Below, piece after piece: positions 37,925-48,467 of a DNA stretch of 64,000 bases; within the stretch, counting starts at the first letter, position 1, and each line of letters begins with the position of its first letter. A program made the translations under genes and the position numbers. Origin of the DNA: Laribacter hongkongensis DSM 14985 (GTDB lineage: Bacteria; Pseudomonadota; Gammaproteobacteria; Burkholderiales; Aquaspirillaceae). The notes under the pieces were generated by a model. It worked only from the letters and a program-made list of their open reading frames with translations. It searched no databases and was not told where the DNA came from. The DNA is taken from NCBI RefSeq assembly GCF_000423285.1, contig NZ_AUHR01000003.1:62001-126000 (forward strand), given 5' to 3'.

Positions 37925-38938
37925 ATGCAGATTCAGGACGCAACGATTACCCGGCTGGTGGTGCACCGGGTGGGCAATGCTACCCGTGGAGAGCCGCTGC
38001 TGCTGTCCGGGCGGGCAACGGAAATCGACGAGGCGGTATCCGGCCTGCTGCTGGAGGGCTATCTCAAGGGCATCGTGTCCGAGCGACGCAAGTACCAGTT
38101 TTTTCACGAGTCCGACCTGAAGCTCAACGAGATGTACCAGTACTCGCGCGAATGTTTTCGCGGCGAGCTGGATTTCCTGGCGTACTCGCAGCGGGTGGCC
38201 AAGCACCTGTATGCACGTTCGCAGCATCCCAACATCAGTGCCGGTGACGTGTTCGTGATCGAGTTTGCCGGCCTGCATGACGGTGAGCGCGAAATGCGGG
38301 CGCTGGGCATTTTCAAGTCGGAGATCCGTGACGATTTCCTGACCCTGACCGAGTCAGGTCAGGAGTTTGCCATCGGTCACGCCAGCGGAATCAATCCCCG
38401 GCTGATCGACAAGGGGGCTCTGGTTCTGGAGTACGGGCCTTATGCCTATGCCGTGGACCGGCTGGGGCAGCAGGCAAAATTCTGGACCGAGGATTTCCTG
38501 CAAGCCATGCGGTTGCCGGATCCGGCAGCCACGACCCGGGTTGTGGCAAAAGTGGTGGAAGAGCTGTCCGGTACGCTGGATGACCCGCTGACGCAGTCGC
38601 GTTTCAAGGATGACATGCTTACGCTGTGCCAGGAGAGCGAACAGCTGTCTGCCAGCGACTTTTCCAGAGCAGCCGAACAATACCTGCCGCGCGAAACCGT
38701 GCACCAGGCATTCGACTCGGCTGTTGAGGCAAGTGGATATACCTTTGAAGCAGCGCCTGCCGTACCGGCCGAGAGCATGGCGAGGCGACTGGAGAGAACG
38801 CTGTCACGTTATGGTGTGGGGCATGGGATCAGTGTCTTGCTGCCGCACGGAACCACTTTGCGAGCAGTTGAATCCAGTGCAGGTACGGATGGTGGATTGA
38901 CCTTGATATTGCAGCTTGTGCAGCGCGACATGAACTGA
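37925..38938 (+). CDS. nucleoid-associated protein, NdpA/YejK-like
   Basis: 337 residues from ATG 37925, with AGGAGA about ten bases upstream. The protein resembles the 37-kDa nucleoid-associated family (YejK/NdpA): N-terminal MQIQDATITRLVVHRVGN, then FVIEFAGLHDGEREMRALGIFKSE and a helical C-terminal half. Family members associate with the nucleoid, but their precise role is unclear. Soluble, no signal peptide. Downstream is a small YdcH-like gene in the same direction about 120 bases on. Confidence 0.75.
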   Translation: MQIQDATITRLVVHRVGNATRGEPLLLSGRATEIDEAVSGLLLEGYLKGIVSERRKYQFFHESDLKLNEMYQYSRECFRGELDFLAYSQRVAKHLYARSQHPNISAGDVFVIEFAGLHDGEREMRALGIFKSEIRDDFLTLTESGQEFAIGHASGINPRLIDKGALVLEYGPYAYAVDRLGQQAKFWTEDFLQAMRLPDPAATTRVVAKVVEELSGTLDDPLTQSRFKDDMLTLCQESEQLSASDFSRAAEQYLPRETVHQAFDSAVEASGYTFEAAPAVPAESMARRLERTLSRYGVGHGISVLLPHGTTLRAVESSAGTDGGLTLILQLVQRDMN

Positions 38939-39056
38939 ATATGCAGATCACCTCAAGGCATGCGACAGGTCCGCAATCGTGATAATCTGTCTTCGTAAAA
39001 AGAAAAATTCTGGCATTGCCACTTTTCGGCCCATCTGCAATCTGGAGGTGATGTGT

Positions 39057-39272
39057 ATGTTCCCTGAATACCGCGACCTGATTCACAAGCTTAAGATCGA
39101 AGACGAGCATTTCCGTACGGTGTTCAATCGCCACAATGAACTTGATCACAAGATCAAGAACATGGAAGACAGCATCACGCTGGCAACACCGGCCGAAGTG
39201 GAAGTGCTGAAAAAGGAAAAGCTCCGCCTCAAGGACGAGCTGTATGTCATGCTGAAGACTGCCAGCGCATAG
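39057..39272 (+). CDS. YdcH family (DUF465) small protein
   Basis: 71 residues, MFPEYRDLIHKLK and then an almost continuous charged helix (FNRHNELDHKIKNMED... EVEVLKKEKLRLKDEL), typical of the YdcH/DUF465 family of small coiled-coil proteins of unknown function. The start at 39057 is chosen because GGAGG (39044-39048) is eight bases before it; ATG 39051 would be too close. Confidence 0.85.
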   Translation: MFPEYRDLIHKLKIEDEHFRTVFNRHNELDHKIKNMEDSITLATPAEVEVLKKEKLRLKDELYVMLKTASA

Positions 39273-39297
39273 TCCTGACGGATTGACAGCACAAATG

Positions 39298-39326
39298 AAA
39301 CGCCCTGCCATCCGGCAGGGCGTTTT
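39298..39326. terminator. bidirectional terminator between the YdcH-like gene and dctA
   Basis: AAACGCCCTGCC / GGCAGGGCGTTT with a four-base loop, T-run on the plus side. Serves the convergent genes on both sides. Confidence 0.88.
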
Positions 39327-39351
39327 GTTGTTGTAGTTTCTCCTGGCAGTA

Positions 39352-40677
39352 TCAGCTCAGGGTGCGCGACACTTCGCGGGTCAGGTGCGGCGCTTCCACC
39401 TTCAGGCCGTGGGCAAGCGGGGTCGGATTGTGCAGTTCGGCTGCCAGCTTGTCGCTGTCGAGGGCGTTTTCCCATTTTGCAACGACTACTGTCGCCACGG
39501 TATTGCCCACCAGGTTGGTCAGGGCACGGGCTTCGGACATGAAGCGGTCAATACCCAGGATCAGGGCCAGACCGGCAACCGGAATGTCCGGTACCGTCGC
39601 CAGCGTGGCGGCCAGGGTGATGAAGCCCGATCCGGTGACTCCGGCAGCACCTTTTGAAGTCAGCAGCAACACGCCAATGATGGTGAGCTCCTGGGTCAGG
39701 GTCAGCTCGATGCCGCAAGCTTGGGCAATGAAGATCGCAGCCATTGTCAGGTAGATCGACGTACCGTCCAGGTTGAACGAATAGCCGGTCGGGACCACAA
39801 GACCCACCACCGATTTCTGGCAGCCCAGCTGTTCCAGTTTGGCCATCAGACGCGGCAGGGCCGACTCACTCGAACTGGTTCCCAGCACGATCAGCAGTTC
39901 TTCCTTGATGTAACGGACCAGTTTCCAGATGCTGAATCCGCAGAAACGGGTGATCGTTCCCAGTACCAGGCCGATGAACAACAGGCAGGTCAGGTAGAAG
40001 CTGCCCATCAGCGCAGCCAGCGAGCTCAGGCTCGACACCCCGTATTTGCCGATGGTGAATGCCATGGCACCGAAGGCACCGATCGGAGCCAGTTTCATGA
40101 TGAAGCCGATGGCGGCAAACAGGGCATGCGAGATGTCCTCGACCAGTTTGACGACCGGCTTGCCGGACTGTCCCATCATCGACAGGGCAAAGCCGAACAG
40201 TACCGAAAACAGCAGCACCTGCAGGATTTCGCCTTCGGCGAATGCACCCACCACACTGTTCGGAATGATGTGCAGGACAAAGTCGACCACCGATTGTTCG
40301 CCAGCCTTGGCGGTGTATTTGGCAATGGCGCCCGTGTCCAGCGTGGCCGGGTCCACATTCATGCCTGCACCCGGCTTGAGCACATTGACAACGACCAGGC
40401 CGATGATCAGCGCCAGCGTCGTGACGACCTCAAAGTAGAGCAGGGCCTTGCCGCCGACCCGTCCGACCTTCTTCATGTCTTCCATGCCGGCAATGCCCAC
40501 CACAACTGTGCAGAAGATGATCGGCGTGATCATCATCTTGACCAGTTTGATAAAGCCGTCGCCAAGCGGTTTCATGGCCGTACCGCTGTCCGGCATGAAA
40601 TGGCCGAGCAGCACGCCGCATATGATGGCAACAATCACCTGAAAATACAGGCTTTTATACAGCTTTCTGGATTGCAT
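39352..40677 (-). CDS. dctA: C4-dicarboxylate/proton symporter DctA
   Basis: 441-residue inner-membrane transporter of the DAACS family, taking up succinate, fumarate, malate or aspartate with protons. Family motifs are present: [20 protein letters not shown], the Ser-rich re-entrant loop [28 protein letters not shown], and [17 protein letters not shown] with [18 protein letters not shown]. DctA is chosen over GltP because of [13 protein letters not shown] and the C-terminal [12 protein letters not shown]. No adjacent dctBD two-component genes, and no sigma54 promoter was seen upstream. Confidence 0.92.
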   Translation of the reverse strand: MQSRKLYKSLYFQVIVAIICGVLLGHFMPDSGTAMKPLGDGFIKLVKMMITPIIFCTVVVGIAGMEDMKKVGRVGGKALLYFEVVTTLALIIGLVVVNVLKPGAGMNVDPATLDTGAIAKYTAKAGEQSVVDFVLHIIPNSVVGAFAEGEILQVLLFSVLFGFALSMMGQSGKPVVKLVEDISHALFAAIGFIMKLAPIGAFGAMAFTIGKYGVSSLSSLAALMGSFYLTCLLFIGLVLGTITRFCGFSIWKLVRYIKEELLIVLGTSSSESALPRLMAKLEQLGCQKSVVGLVVPTGYSFNLDGTSIYLTMAAIFIAQACGIELTLTQELTIIGVLLLTSKGAAGVTGSGFITLAATLATVPDIPVAGLALILGIDRFMSEARALTNLVGNTVATVVVAKWENALDSDKLAAELHNPTPLAHGLKVEAPHLTREVSRTLS

Positions 40678-40910
40678 GATGAAGATCTCCCGCAGTATTC
40701 ATACATTCGACCGTGCACGGTGCTCCACGTCTTGCTGATGGAATCACCGGAACTTATGGTCAATGGTGAAGACTTTTTTACCCGAACGGGATTGGGGCTT
40801 TCCCGATTAGGGAAAACCCGCACGCCAAGTGGCCTGCTTGACCGCGTAATTGGGCATTGGCATGCTGGAGTCCCAACTTAAAACGATCGTTTCAACGAGA
40901 GGAGAACACC

Positions 40911-41336
40911 ATGAAACTGAAACCCGCACTGTGCGCCGTGGCGACGTTGCTGGCGTGTAGTCTTGCCCAGGCCGAAGGCATTGCTGGTACCTGGAAAACC
41001 ATTGATGACGAAACCAGACAGCCCAAGGCGCTGGTACAGATCACGGAAAACGGCAACGAATACCAGGGCAAGATTATCAAGCTGTTTGCCAACCCGGATG
41101 TCAAATGCAGCAAATGTGAAGGTGACCGCAAGGACAAGCCGGTTGATGGCATGACGATCCTGTGGGGGCTGAAGAAAACCGGAGAGACATACGAAGGCGG
41201 CAAGATTCTTGACCCGAAGAACGGGAAAATCTACGACAGCAAGGCCAAGCTGGTTGATGGCGGACAAAAGCTGGAAGTGCGTGGTTTCATGGGGGTTTCG
41301 CTTCTGGGGCGCACCCAGACCTGGGATCGCCAGTAA
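40911..41336 (+). CDS. DUF2147 exported protein
   Basis: 141 residues from ATG 40911, with GAGAGGAG upstream. A signal peptide (MKLKPALCAVATLLACSLAQA) precedes the DUF2147 pattern GIAGTWKTIDDETRQPKALV, VQITENGNEYQGKI, a CSKCEG pair of Cys, and GMTILWGLKKTGETYEGGKILDPKNGKIY. A small periplasmic beta-barrel-like domain of unknown function. In several bacteria a related protein is stress-induced, but nothing here shows that. Confidence 0.87.
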   Translation: MKLKPALCAVATLLACSLAQAEGIAGTWKTIDDETRQPKALVQITENGNEYQGKIIKLFANPDVKCSKCEGDRKDKPVDGMTILWGLKKTGETYEGGKILDPKNGKIYDSKAKLVDGGQKLEVRGFMGVSLLGRTQTWDRQ

Positions 41337-41385
41337 CGTTTGCATGCTGTTGTGCCCGATATGGGCAGGAGTTGTCTGAATCAGC

Positions 41386-41424
41386 AAAAAGGCAGGCCTG
41401 ATGTATTTCAGCCTACCTTTTTGT
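41386..41424 (+). terminator. terminator after the DUF2147 gene
   Basis: AAAAAGGCAGGCCTGA pairs with TCAGCCTACCTTTTT (one mismatch, one bulge), ending in a T-run. About 50 bases after the stop. The next ~160 bases to the groES promoter hold no gene, only the palindrome GTTAATTGATTAAC at about 41491. Confidence 0.8.
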
Positions 41425-41587
41425 TGTTCTGAAACACTGTATTTAATACCCCAATGGCATGCTGTCTGCAAAATTCGATTTATGTCATACGTTAATTGAT
41501 TAACAAAGTGAATCAAGGGAATTGGCTACCGGTTGGCAGGAGGATTTCCTGTTTTTTGACATGGCTCCATCATCCGTATCCAGGCTC

Positions 41588-41616
41588 TTGAAAAACGAAA
41601 TCTGCATCCCTACTAT
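41588..41616 (+). promoter_or_regulatory. sigma70 promoter of groESL
   Basis: TTGAAA (41588-41593), 17 bases, TACTAT (41611-41616). The -10 abuts the CIRCE operator, the normal layout for HrcA-repressed chaperone operons. No sigma32-type sequence is obvious. Confidence 0.65.
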
Positions 41617-41642
41617 TAGCACTCGTGAAGCGGGAGTGCTAA
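41616..41642. promoter_or_regulatory. CIRCE operator (HrcA binding site)
   Basis: TTAGCACTC (41616-41624), nine bases, GAGTGCTAA (41634-41642): a perfect match to the CIRCE consensus TTAGCACTC-N9-GAGTGCTAA. It overlaps the probable transcription start of groESL, so HrcA should repress the operon until heat stress. Confidence 0.97.
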
Positions 41643-41712
41643 ATCGGCATGTCCCGTATTCCTGTCGAATTTCAAACGTGCAGTGCCTCGTATCGAGAGC
41701 AGGAGAGTTTTC

Positions 41713-42000
41713 ATGACCATTCGCCCTTTGCATGACCGTGTTGTGATCAAGCGTCTTGAAGCTGAAGAAAAAACCGCTTCCGGTATCGTGTTGCCGGGTA
41801 CCGCCACTGAAAAGCCTGACATGGGTGAAGTCGTTGCCGTGGGCAACGGCAAGGTGCTGGACAACGGCGAGCGCCGTGCGCTGGAACTGAAAACCGGCGA
41901 CAAGGTGATCTTTGGCAAGTACAGCGGCCAGGCCGTCAAGATTGACGGTGAAGAGCTGCTGGTGATGCGCGAAGAAGACATCATGGGCATCGTCGAGTAA
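41713..42000 (+). CDS. groS: co-chaperonin GroES
   Basis: 95 residues, the standard size. Opens [20 protein letters not shown] and has the mobile loop [21 protein letters not shown] (in pieces) that binds GroEL, and the closing [11 protein letters not shown]. Forms the heptameric lid of the GroEL folding chamber. ATG 41713 has AGGAG at 41701-41705. First gene of groESL under CIRCE control. Confidence 0.98.
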   Translation: MTIRPLHDRVVIKRLEAEEKTASGIVLPGTATEKPDMGEVVAVGNGKVLDNGERRALELKTGDKVIFGKYSGQAVKIDGEELLVMREEDIMGIVE

Positions 42001-42047
42001 TTGCAGCACGCTCTCGCGTGAAATGTTTCAGACAGATACGGATTTGA

Positions 42048-43700
<1,653 letters not shown>

Positions 43701-43740
43701 TCTGCCGAAGTTCCTCCGGCCATCTGCCGGTGCCTTCCAA

Positions 43741-43776
43741 AAGGCATCAACCTGACAAGGGTTGATGCCTTTTTTT
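43741..43776 (+). terminator. terminator after groESL
   Basis: AAGGCATCAACC (43741-43752) with GGTTGATGCCTT (43760-43771), followed by a T-run to 43776. Strong rho-independent terminator 40 bases after groL. Confidence 0.93.
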
Positions 43777-44195
43777 GATGGGCAGCCCTGTTGAGCGCGG
43801 ATCTGTCCGATGCGGGCCTTGATGTCTGATGTTGGCAATGCCCACGTCATCCAGGAGGGAGCTTTCCCAGTCTCCTGCATGACAAGTCCAAGGTGATGGT
43901 CGGCAGTTCACCAGCAGGTGATCAATCGCAATGCAGCGGACCAGTAACAGGTGTGTCTGGTCGAGGCAGGCAGGCGGGAACGGAGCCGGCGTAAGTTCAT
44001 CATGAATCGCCCCGGTTCCAGCAATGAATTCTCGCCGGCAGATTACGAGCGACAGTATTTCCAACGGCTCGCCGATCTGGGCCGGGCGATTCACCGGCAT
44101 CATGTCCTCAGACTGTCCCGGGTAATCAGGGATGGCGATCTCGCCTTGCCGGTCTGCGGTCAGTCGCCACGCATGGATATGTCTGAGGGGTACAA
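43777..44195. other. interval between groL and glnA, no convincing gene
   Basis: About 420 bases. An open frame on the plus strand from ATG 44002 (MNRPGSSNEFSPADYERQYF) has a natural-looking opening but runs past the glnA terminator into glnA antisense, so it is probably degenerate or not coding. A minus-strand frame over 43747-44103 also lacks support. A decayed gene is possible. Confidence 0.35.
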
Positions 44196-44230
44196 GGAAA
44201 AACCCCTGGAGCCAATGGCAACAGGGGTTT
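44196..44230 (-). terminator. terminator after glnA
   Basis: AAACCCCTG (44200-44208) with CAGGGGTTT (44222-44230); read on the minus strand it ends in TTTTTCC. About 30 bases past the glnA stop. Confidence 0.85.
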
Positions 44231-44260
44231 GGGGCAGTCCGAAACGGTATAAATCTAACG

Positions 44261-45682
44261 TTACAGGCTGTAGTACTCGTCGAATTCGACCGGGTGCGGA
44301 GTCATGCGGATACGGCTGACTTCCTGCATCTTGAGGTCGATGAAGGCATCAATCCATTCGTTGCTGAACACGCCGCCGCGGGTCAGGAACTCGCGGTCTG
44401 CATCCAGCGAAGCCAAGGCTTCTTCGAGCGAGGCGCAGACGGTCGGGATTAGCTTGTCCTCTTCCGGCGGCAGGTCGTAGAGGTTCTTGCTGGCCGGTTC
44501 GCCCGGGTGGATCTTGTTCTGCACACCGTCCAGACCGGCCATCATCAGTGCAGCGAAGCACAGGTACGGGTTGGCGGAAGGATCCGGGAAGCGGGCTTCG
44601 ATGCGGCGGGCCTTCGGGCTGGCTACGTGCGGAATGCGGATCGAGGCCGAGCGGTTCTTGGCCGAGTAGGCCAGCTTCACCGGGGCTTCGTAGTGCGGAA
44701 CCAGGCGCTTGTAGGAGTTGGTGCCCGGATTGGTGATGGCATTCAGGGCCTTGGCGTGCTTGATGATGCCGCCGATGTAGTAGAGGGCGAACTCGGACAG
44801 GCCGGCGTAGCCGTCACCTGCAAACAGGTTCACGCCGTCTTTCCAGATCGACTGGTGCACGTGCATGCCGCTGCCGTTGTCGCCACAGATCGGCTTGGGC
44901 ATGAAGGTGGCGGTCTTGCCGTAGCTGTGGGCGACGTTCTGGATCACGTATTTCATGATCTGGGTCCAGTCGGCACGCTGGGTCAGGGTGCTGAAGCGGG
45001 TGCCGATTTCCATCTGGCCGGCGGTGGCTACTTCGTGGTGGTGCACTTCGACCGGCACGCCGAGCTCTTCCATCAGCAGGACCATTTGCGAGCGCATGTC
45101 CTGGAAGCTGTCGACCGGCGGAACCGGGAAGTAGCCGCCCTTGACGCGCGGACGATGGCCGGTGTTGGCACCGTTCATCGGGTCAGCGGAGGACCATGCG
45201 GCTTCTTCGGAGTTGATCTTGACGTGGCAGCCGGACATGTCGGCGTGCCAGGTGATGCTGTCGAACACGAAGAATTCGGGCTCCGGACCAAAGTAGGCGA
45301 CATCACCGATGCCCGAGGCCTTCAGGTAGGCTTCAGCGCGCTTGGCGATCGAGCGCGGGCAGCGGTCATAGCCCTTGCCGTCGGCCGGATCCACCACATC
45401 GCAGGACATGAACAGGGTCGGTTCGTCGAAGAACGGATCAATGTTGGCCGTGGCCGGATCAGCGATCAGCAGCATGTCGGAAGCCTGGATGCCCTTCCAG
45501 CCAGCGATGGAGGAACCGTCAAATGCGTGGCCGTGCTCAAACCAGCTTTCGATGTCTTCGGTCACCACATGGGCCGGCACCGTGACGTGCTGTTCCTTGC
45601 CCTTGGTGTCGGTAAAACGCAGATCAACGAATTTGACGTCGTTGTCTTCAATCAGTTTCTTTACGTTAGCGACAGCCGCCAT
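44261..45682 (-). CDS. glnA: glutamine synthetase type I
   Basis: 473-residue dodecameric enzyme converting glutamate, NH4+ and ATP to glutamine. Signatures: [17 protein letters not shown], the metal and substrate residues in [45 protein letters not shown], and the adenylylation site [10 protein letters not shown] (Tyr target of GlnE), which marks the GSI-beta type under covalent control. Transcription should come from a sigma54 promoter with two upstream NtrC sites. Not linked to ntrBC here. Confidence 0.98.
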   Translation of the reverse strand: MAAVANVKKLIEDNDVKFVDLRFTDTKGKEQHVTVPAHVVTEDIESWFEHGHAFDGSSIAGWKGIQASDMLLIADPATANIDPFFDEPTLFMSCDVVDPADGKGYDRCPRSIAKRAEAYLKASGIGDVAYFGPEPEFFVFDSITWHADMSGCHVKINSEEAAWSSADPMNGANTGHRPRVKGGYFPVPPVDSFQDMRSQMVLLMEELGVPVEVHHHEVATAGQMEIGTRFSTLTQRADWTQIMKYVIQNVAHSYGKTATFMPKPICGDNGSGMHVHQSIWKDGVNLFAGDGYAGLSEFALYYIGGIIKHAKALNAITNPGTNSYKRLVPHYEAPVKLAYSAKNRSASIRIPHVASPKARRIEARFPDPSANPYLCFAALMMAGLDGVQNKIHPGEPASKNLYDLPPEEDKLIPTVCASLEEALASLDADREFLTRGGVFSNEWIDAFIDLKMQEVSRIRMTPHPVEFDEYYSL

Positions 45683-45763
45683 TGCATTTCTCCAGTCAGA
45701 TCAGCGGGTGATTCATTGATGCGGAATTCGGTCCGGCATGTGCCGGTGGTGTACCTAAATTAA

Positions 45764-45779
45764 AGCAAGGTGCGTGCCA
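45764..45779 (-). promoter_or_regulatory. sigma54 promoter of glnA
   Basis: On the minus strand TGGCAC-GCACC-TTGCT, a perfect -24/-12 element (consensus TGGCAC-N5-TTGCW). It lies about 80 bases before the glnA ATG. Confidence 0.9.
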
Positions 45780-45891
45780 TGTTTTCCTGTGGTGTCAGGC
45801 TTGTCGGCAAGCGGGTGGTATTGTGCCACGAGCCATTCTTTTTATGGTTTTGGGCTATGTAGTTCAAACTGGTGCATTCGCATGGATTGCA

Positions 45892-45908
45892 TGCACCAAA
45901 ATGGTGAA
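45892..45908. promoter_or_regulatory. NtrC binding site 1 (glnA enhancer)
   Basis: TGCACCA-AAA-TGGTGAA, 13 of 14 arm positions of the NtrC consensus TGCACCA-N3-TGGTGCA. About 115-130 bases upstream of the sigma54 promoter. Confidence 0.85.
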
Positions 45909-45920
45909 TATCGAGTTTCG

Positions 45921-45937
45921 TGCACATCAATGGTGCA
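45921..45937. promoter_or_regulatory. NtrC binding site 2 (glnA enhancer)
   Basis: TGCACAT-CAA-TGGTGCA, a second strong NtrC-type palindrome. Centre-to-centre distance to site 1 is 29 bases, close to three helical turns, favouring cooperative binding. A further half-site TGGTGCA is at 45870-45876. Confidence 0.82.
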
Positions 45938-45985
45938 TCGCTGCCAAGGGTTGCCAGATTGGCCTTCTTCGCTGCTACTATTGTG

Positions 45986-46014
45986 TTGACATAATTTGAT
46001 ATCCGGGATGTCAA
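45986..46014. promoter_or_regulatory. inverted repeat upstream of the rhodanese gene
   Basis: TTGACAT (45986-45992) and ATGTCAA (46008-46014), a perfect seven-base inverted repeat with 15 bases between. Each arm also contains a -35-like TTGACA, one per strand. It lies immediately before the rhodanese ATG at 46016 and could be an operator or divergent promoter element. Confidence 0.35.
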
Positions 46015-46015
46015 T

Positions 46016-46465
46016 ATGCATGAGCATTGTTCACAAGTCCTTGCCGCAGCAGCGGCCAGAGGCAAGGAACTGGGGTTGCCGTATGCCGGGGCCGTCATGC
46101 CGGCAGAAGCCTGGGAACTGGTTAAGGCTTTGCAAGCGACACTGCTGGATGTACGCACCATCGCGGAGCGGCAGTTTGTCGGAGCGCCTCCCGAGTCCAT
46201 CAGCATTGAATGGCGCATGTGGCCCGGTATGGAGATCAATCCTGATTTCGCCCGCGAAGCTGTGGCACAAATACCAACTGACCGCCCGGTGGTGCTGTTG
46301 TGCCGCAGCGGGGTACGTTCCCATGCTGCCGCAGAGTGTCTGGCCGGACTCGGATACACTGCGTTCAACATCCTTGAGGGATTTGAAGGCGACCGCGATG
46401 CCGCTGGCCAGCGCGGGCAACTTGGCGGCTGGCGTCGGCACGGCCTGCCGTGGAGTCAGGGATAG
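46016..46465 (+). CDS. rhodanese-like domain protein
   Basis: 149 residues, a single rhodanese domain. The active-site loop is CRSGVRS (Cys about residue 95), typical of sulfurtransferases, and the domain begins near TLLDVRTIAERQFVG. It probably carries persulfide sulfur in the cytoplasm; acceptor unknown. Divergent from glnA across the nitrogen-control region, so its own transcription could be affected by NtrC, though no sigma54 element points its way. The leader before the ATG is very short and lacks an obvious ribosome site, so the start is not certain. Confidence 0.85.
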   Translation: MHEHCSQVLAAAAARGKELGLPYAGAVMPAEAWELVKALQATLLDVRTIAERQFVGAPPESISIEWRMWPGMEINPDFAREAVAQIPTDRPVVLLCRSGVRSHAAAECLAGLGYTAFNILEGFEGDRDAAGQRGQLGGWRRHGLPWSQG

Positions 46466-46497
46466 GCTGTTTTTTTACGATCTGAGAGCTTGAGACA

Positions 46498-47319
46498 ATG
46501 ACCGAACTGTATGCCGTTATCGGCCACCCGATTGACCATAGTCAGTCGCCTTTCATCCATCAGGAATTTGCCCGCCAGACCGGTCTCGGACTTGATTACG
46601 AGCGTCTGCTGTCACCACTGGACGGTTTTGAGGCAACAGTCCGGCAGTTCATCGGCCGGGGAGGCAAGGGGCTGAATGTCACACTGCCTTTCAAGCTGGA
46701 GGCCTGCCAGCTGTCCGGAGCACTGACCGAACGCGCGCGCGCTGCCGATGCAGTCAATACCCTGACTTTCAGGGATGGCCAGATCCAGGGAGACAATACC
46801 GATGGTGTCGGGCTGGTACGTGACATCGTCGATAATCTGGATGTCCGGATACAGGGCAAGCGTCTGCTGCTGCTCGGGGCCGGTGGTGCGGTGCGCGGAG
46901 TCTTGCAGCCCTTGCTCGCACAACATCCTGCCAGTCTGACCGTAGCCAACCGGACCGTCACCAAGGCGGAAGCACTGGTCACGCATTTTGCCCAGTGGGG
47001 CGAGGTCGATGCGGCCGGGTACGATGACCTTGCGGGTCAGCAGTTTGATATCGTCATCAATGGCACCTCCACCGGCCTGTCCGGCAATGACCTGCCACTG
47101 CCTGCCGGCCTGCTGGCAGGCAGCGAGCTGGTTTACGACATGGTGTATGGCAAGGGCCTGACGCCGTTTCTGGCTCGCGGGCAGGCCGAGCGCGCCGGCA
47201 TGCTGTCGGACGGGCTGGGCATGCTGGTCGAGCAGGCGGCCGAATCCTGGCATATCTGGCATGGCGGACGACCGAACACTCGTCCGGTCATGAACAGCCT
47301 GCGCGAGCGTCTGGCATAA
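46498..47319 (+). CDS. aroE: shikimate dehydrogenase
   Basis: 273 residues. Reduces 3-dehydroshikimate to shikimate with NADPH in aromatic amino acid synthesis. Substrate-binding Ser pair in GHPIDHSQSPFIHQEFA, catalytic Lys in LNVTLPFKLEA, Asp in GDNTDGVGLVRD, and the NADP site LLGAGGAVRGVL with the following NRT motif. Starts 32 bases after the rhodanese gene and is followed by mtgA in the same direction. Confidence 0.97.
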   Translation: MTELYAVIGHPIDHSQSPFIHQEFARQTGLGLDYERLLSPLDGFEATVRQFIGRGGKGLNVTLPFKLEACQLSGALTERARAADAVNTLTFRDGQIQGDNTDGVGLVRDIVDNLDVRIQGKRLLLLGAGGAVRGVLQPLLAQHPASLTVANRTVTKAEALVTHFAQWGEVDAAGYDDLAGQQFDIVINGTSTGLSGNDLPLPAGLLAGSELVYDMVYGKGLTPFLARGQAERAGMLSDGLGMLVEQAAESWHIWHGGRPNTRPVMNSLRERLA

Positions 47320-47394
47320 TTTTGTTGCATTTGTAGTTACACGAGGCGGGGACAGGTCGCTATCCTTGCCTCTCTTTCATCCTGGAGCGATAGC

Positions 47395-48081
47395 GTGCTG
47401 AAGTGGATTGTCCGTGGGGTTGCAGCACTGCTTGCCCTGTTTTTGTTGTACCAGCTGTGGATTTTCGGGCACATCGTCTACTGGAAATGGAACAATCCGG
47501 CGACAACGGCCTTCATGGATGAACAGCAGGCGCGGCTGGCCGAAACCAACCCGGATGCCGAGTTGCGTTATCGCTGGGTGGACTACGGACGGATTTCACT
47601 GCAGCTCAAACGGGCCATCGTTGCCAGCGAGGATGCCAAGTTCCTTCAGCATGAAGGGTTTGACTGGGAAGGTATCCAGACCGCCTGGGAAAAAAACCTG
47701 CAAAAAGGCCGGATTGTTGCCGGCGGATCGACCATCAGCCAGCAATTGGCCAAAAACCTTTTCCTGTCCTCCAGACGCACCCCTTGGCGCAAGGCCGAAG
47801 AGGCACTGATCACCGTCATGCTGGAGGCGGTCATGGACAAACGCCGGATTTTTGAGATCTACCTGAACGTGATCGAATGGGGTGACGGCGTCTTTGGTGC
47901 TGAGTCTGCGGCAAGGCACTACTACCGGGTGCCCGCATCCCGGTTGTCTGCCGGGCAGGCAGCCAAGCTTGCTGCCATGGTGCCCAATCCACGTTATTAC
48001 GACACCCACCGCAATGACAGGACCCTGCTGCGCAAGACCAGGATCATCCAGCGCCGCATGAATTTCGTCGCCATTCCCTGA
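47395..48081 (+). CDS. mtgA: monofunctional biosynthetic peptidoglycan transglycosylase
   Basis: 228 residues from a GTG start at 47395. One N-terminal membrane anchor (VRGVAALLALFLLYQLWIFG) and a periplasmic GT51 domain: catalytic ASEDAKFLQHEGFDWEGI, GGSTISQQLAKNLFLS, and RKAEEALITVMLEAVMDKRR with EIYLNVIEWGDGVFG. Polymerises lipid II into glycan strands without a transpeptidase domain. Placed after aroE, an arrangement frequent in beta- and gammaproteobacteria. Confidence 0.95.
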   Translation: MLKWIVRGVAALLALFLLYQLWIFGHIVYWKWNNPATTAFMDEQQARLAETNPDAELRYRWVDYGRISLQLKRAIVASEDAKFLQHEGFDWEGIQTAWEKNLQKGRIVAGGSTISQQLAKNLFLSSRRTPWRKAEEALITVMLEAVMDKRRIFEIYLNVIEWGDGVFGAESAARHYYRVPASRLSAGQAAKLAAMVPNPRYYDTHRNDRTLLRKTRIIQRRMNFVAIP

Positions 48082-48467
48082 GTACAGTCCATTCCCCCTG
48101 CCGGATTTGTTGCCGGCAACCGTGCGGGTGCAACAAGACTATCCGTCACCGAAGTTGCTGTCTGTCTTGACAGGCTTGCATGTCTTGCTGCGGTGGTTGC
48201 ACTAACCGGCAGGCAGCGCAGTCCCTGTCTTGGGTCATTATGACGTGCATTCCATCTGGCTGGCAGCACACCTGCTGCTGCATTCCCTGTGCAAGGGATG
48301 TGCATGCAGCGAGGGGCGGGCGTGCTGTCTGGCGACGTGCAGCATGCCTTCCCCGGAGACTTGCCGGCTTTTGGCCTGCATGGCGATGGGTTCCTCGCTC
48401 GCATGACGCCGGTAAATGATGCCTGGCTGCCACCTTCGTCGCAGGCATTCATCAATGCCGGCTGTGC
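48082..48467. other. interval between mtgA and the MFS gene, no gene seen
   Basis: About 385 bases between convergent genes. Short open frames occur on both strands but have no ribosome sites or recognisable products. No T-tailed terminator found. Confidence 0.4.
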
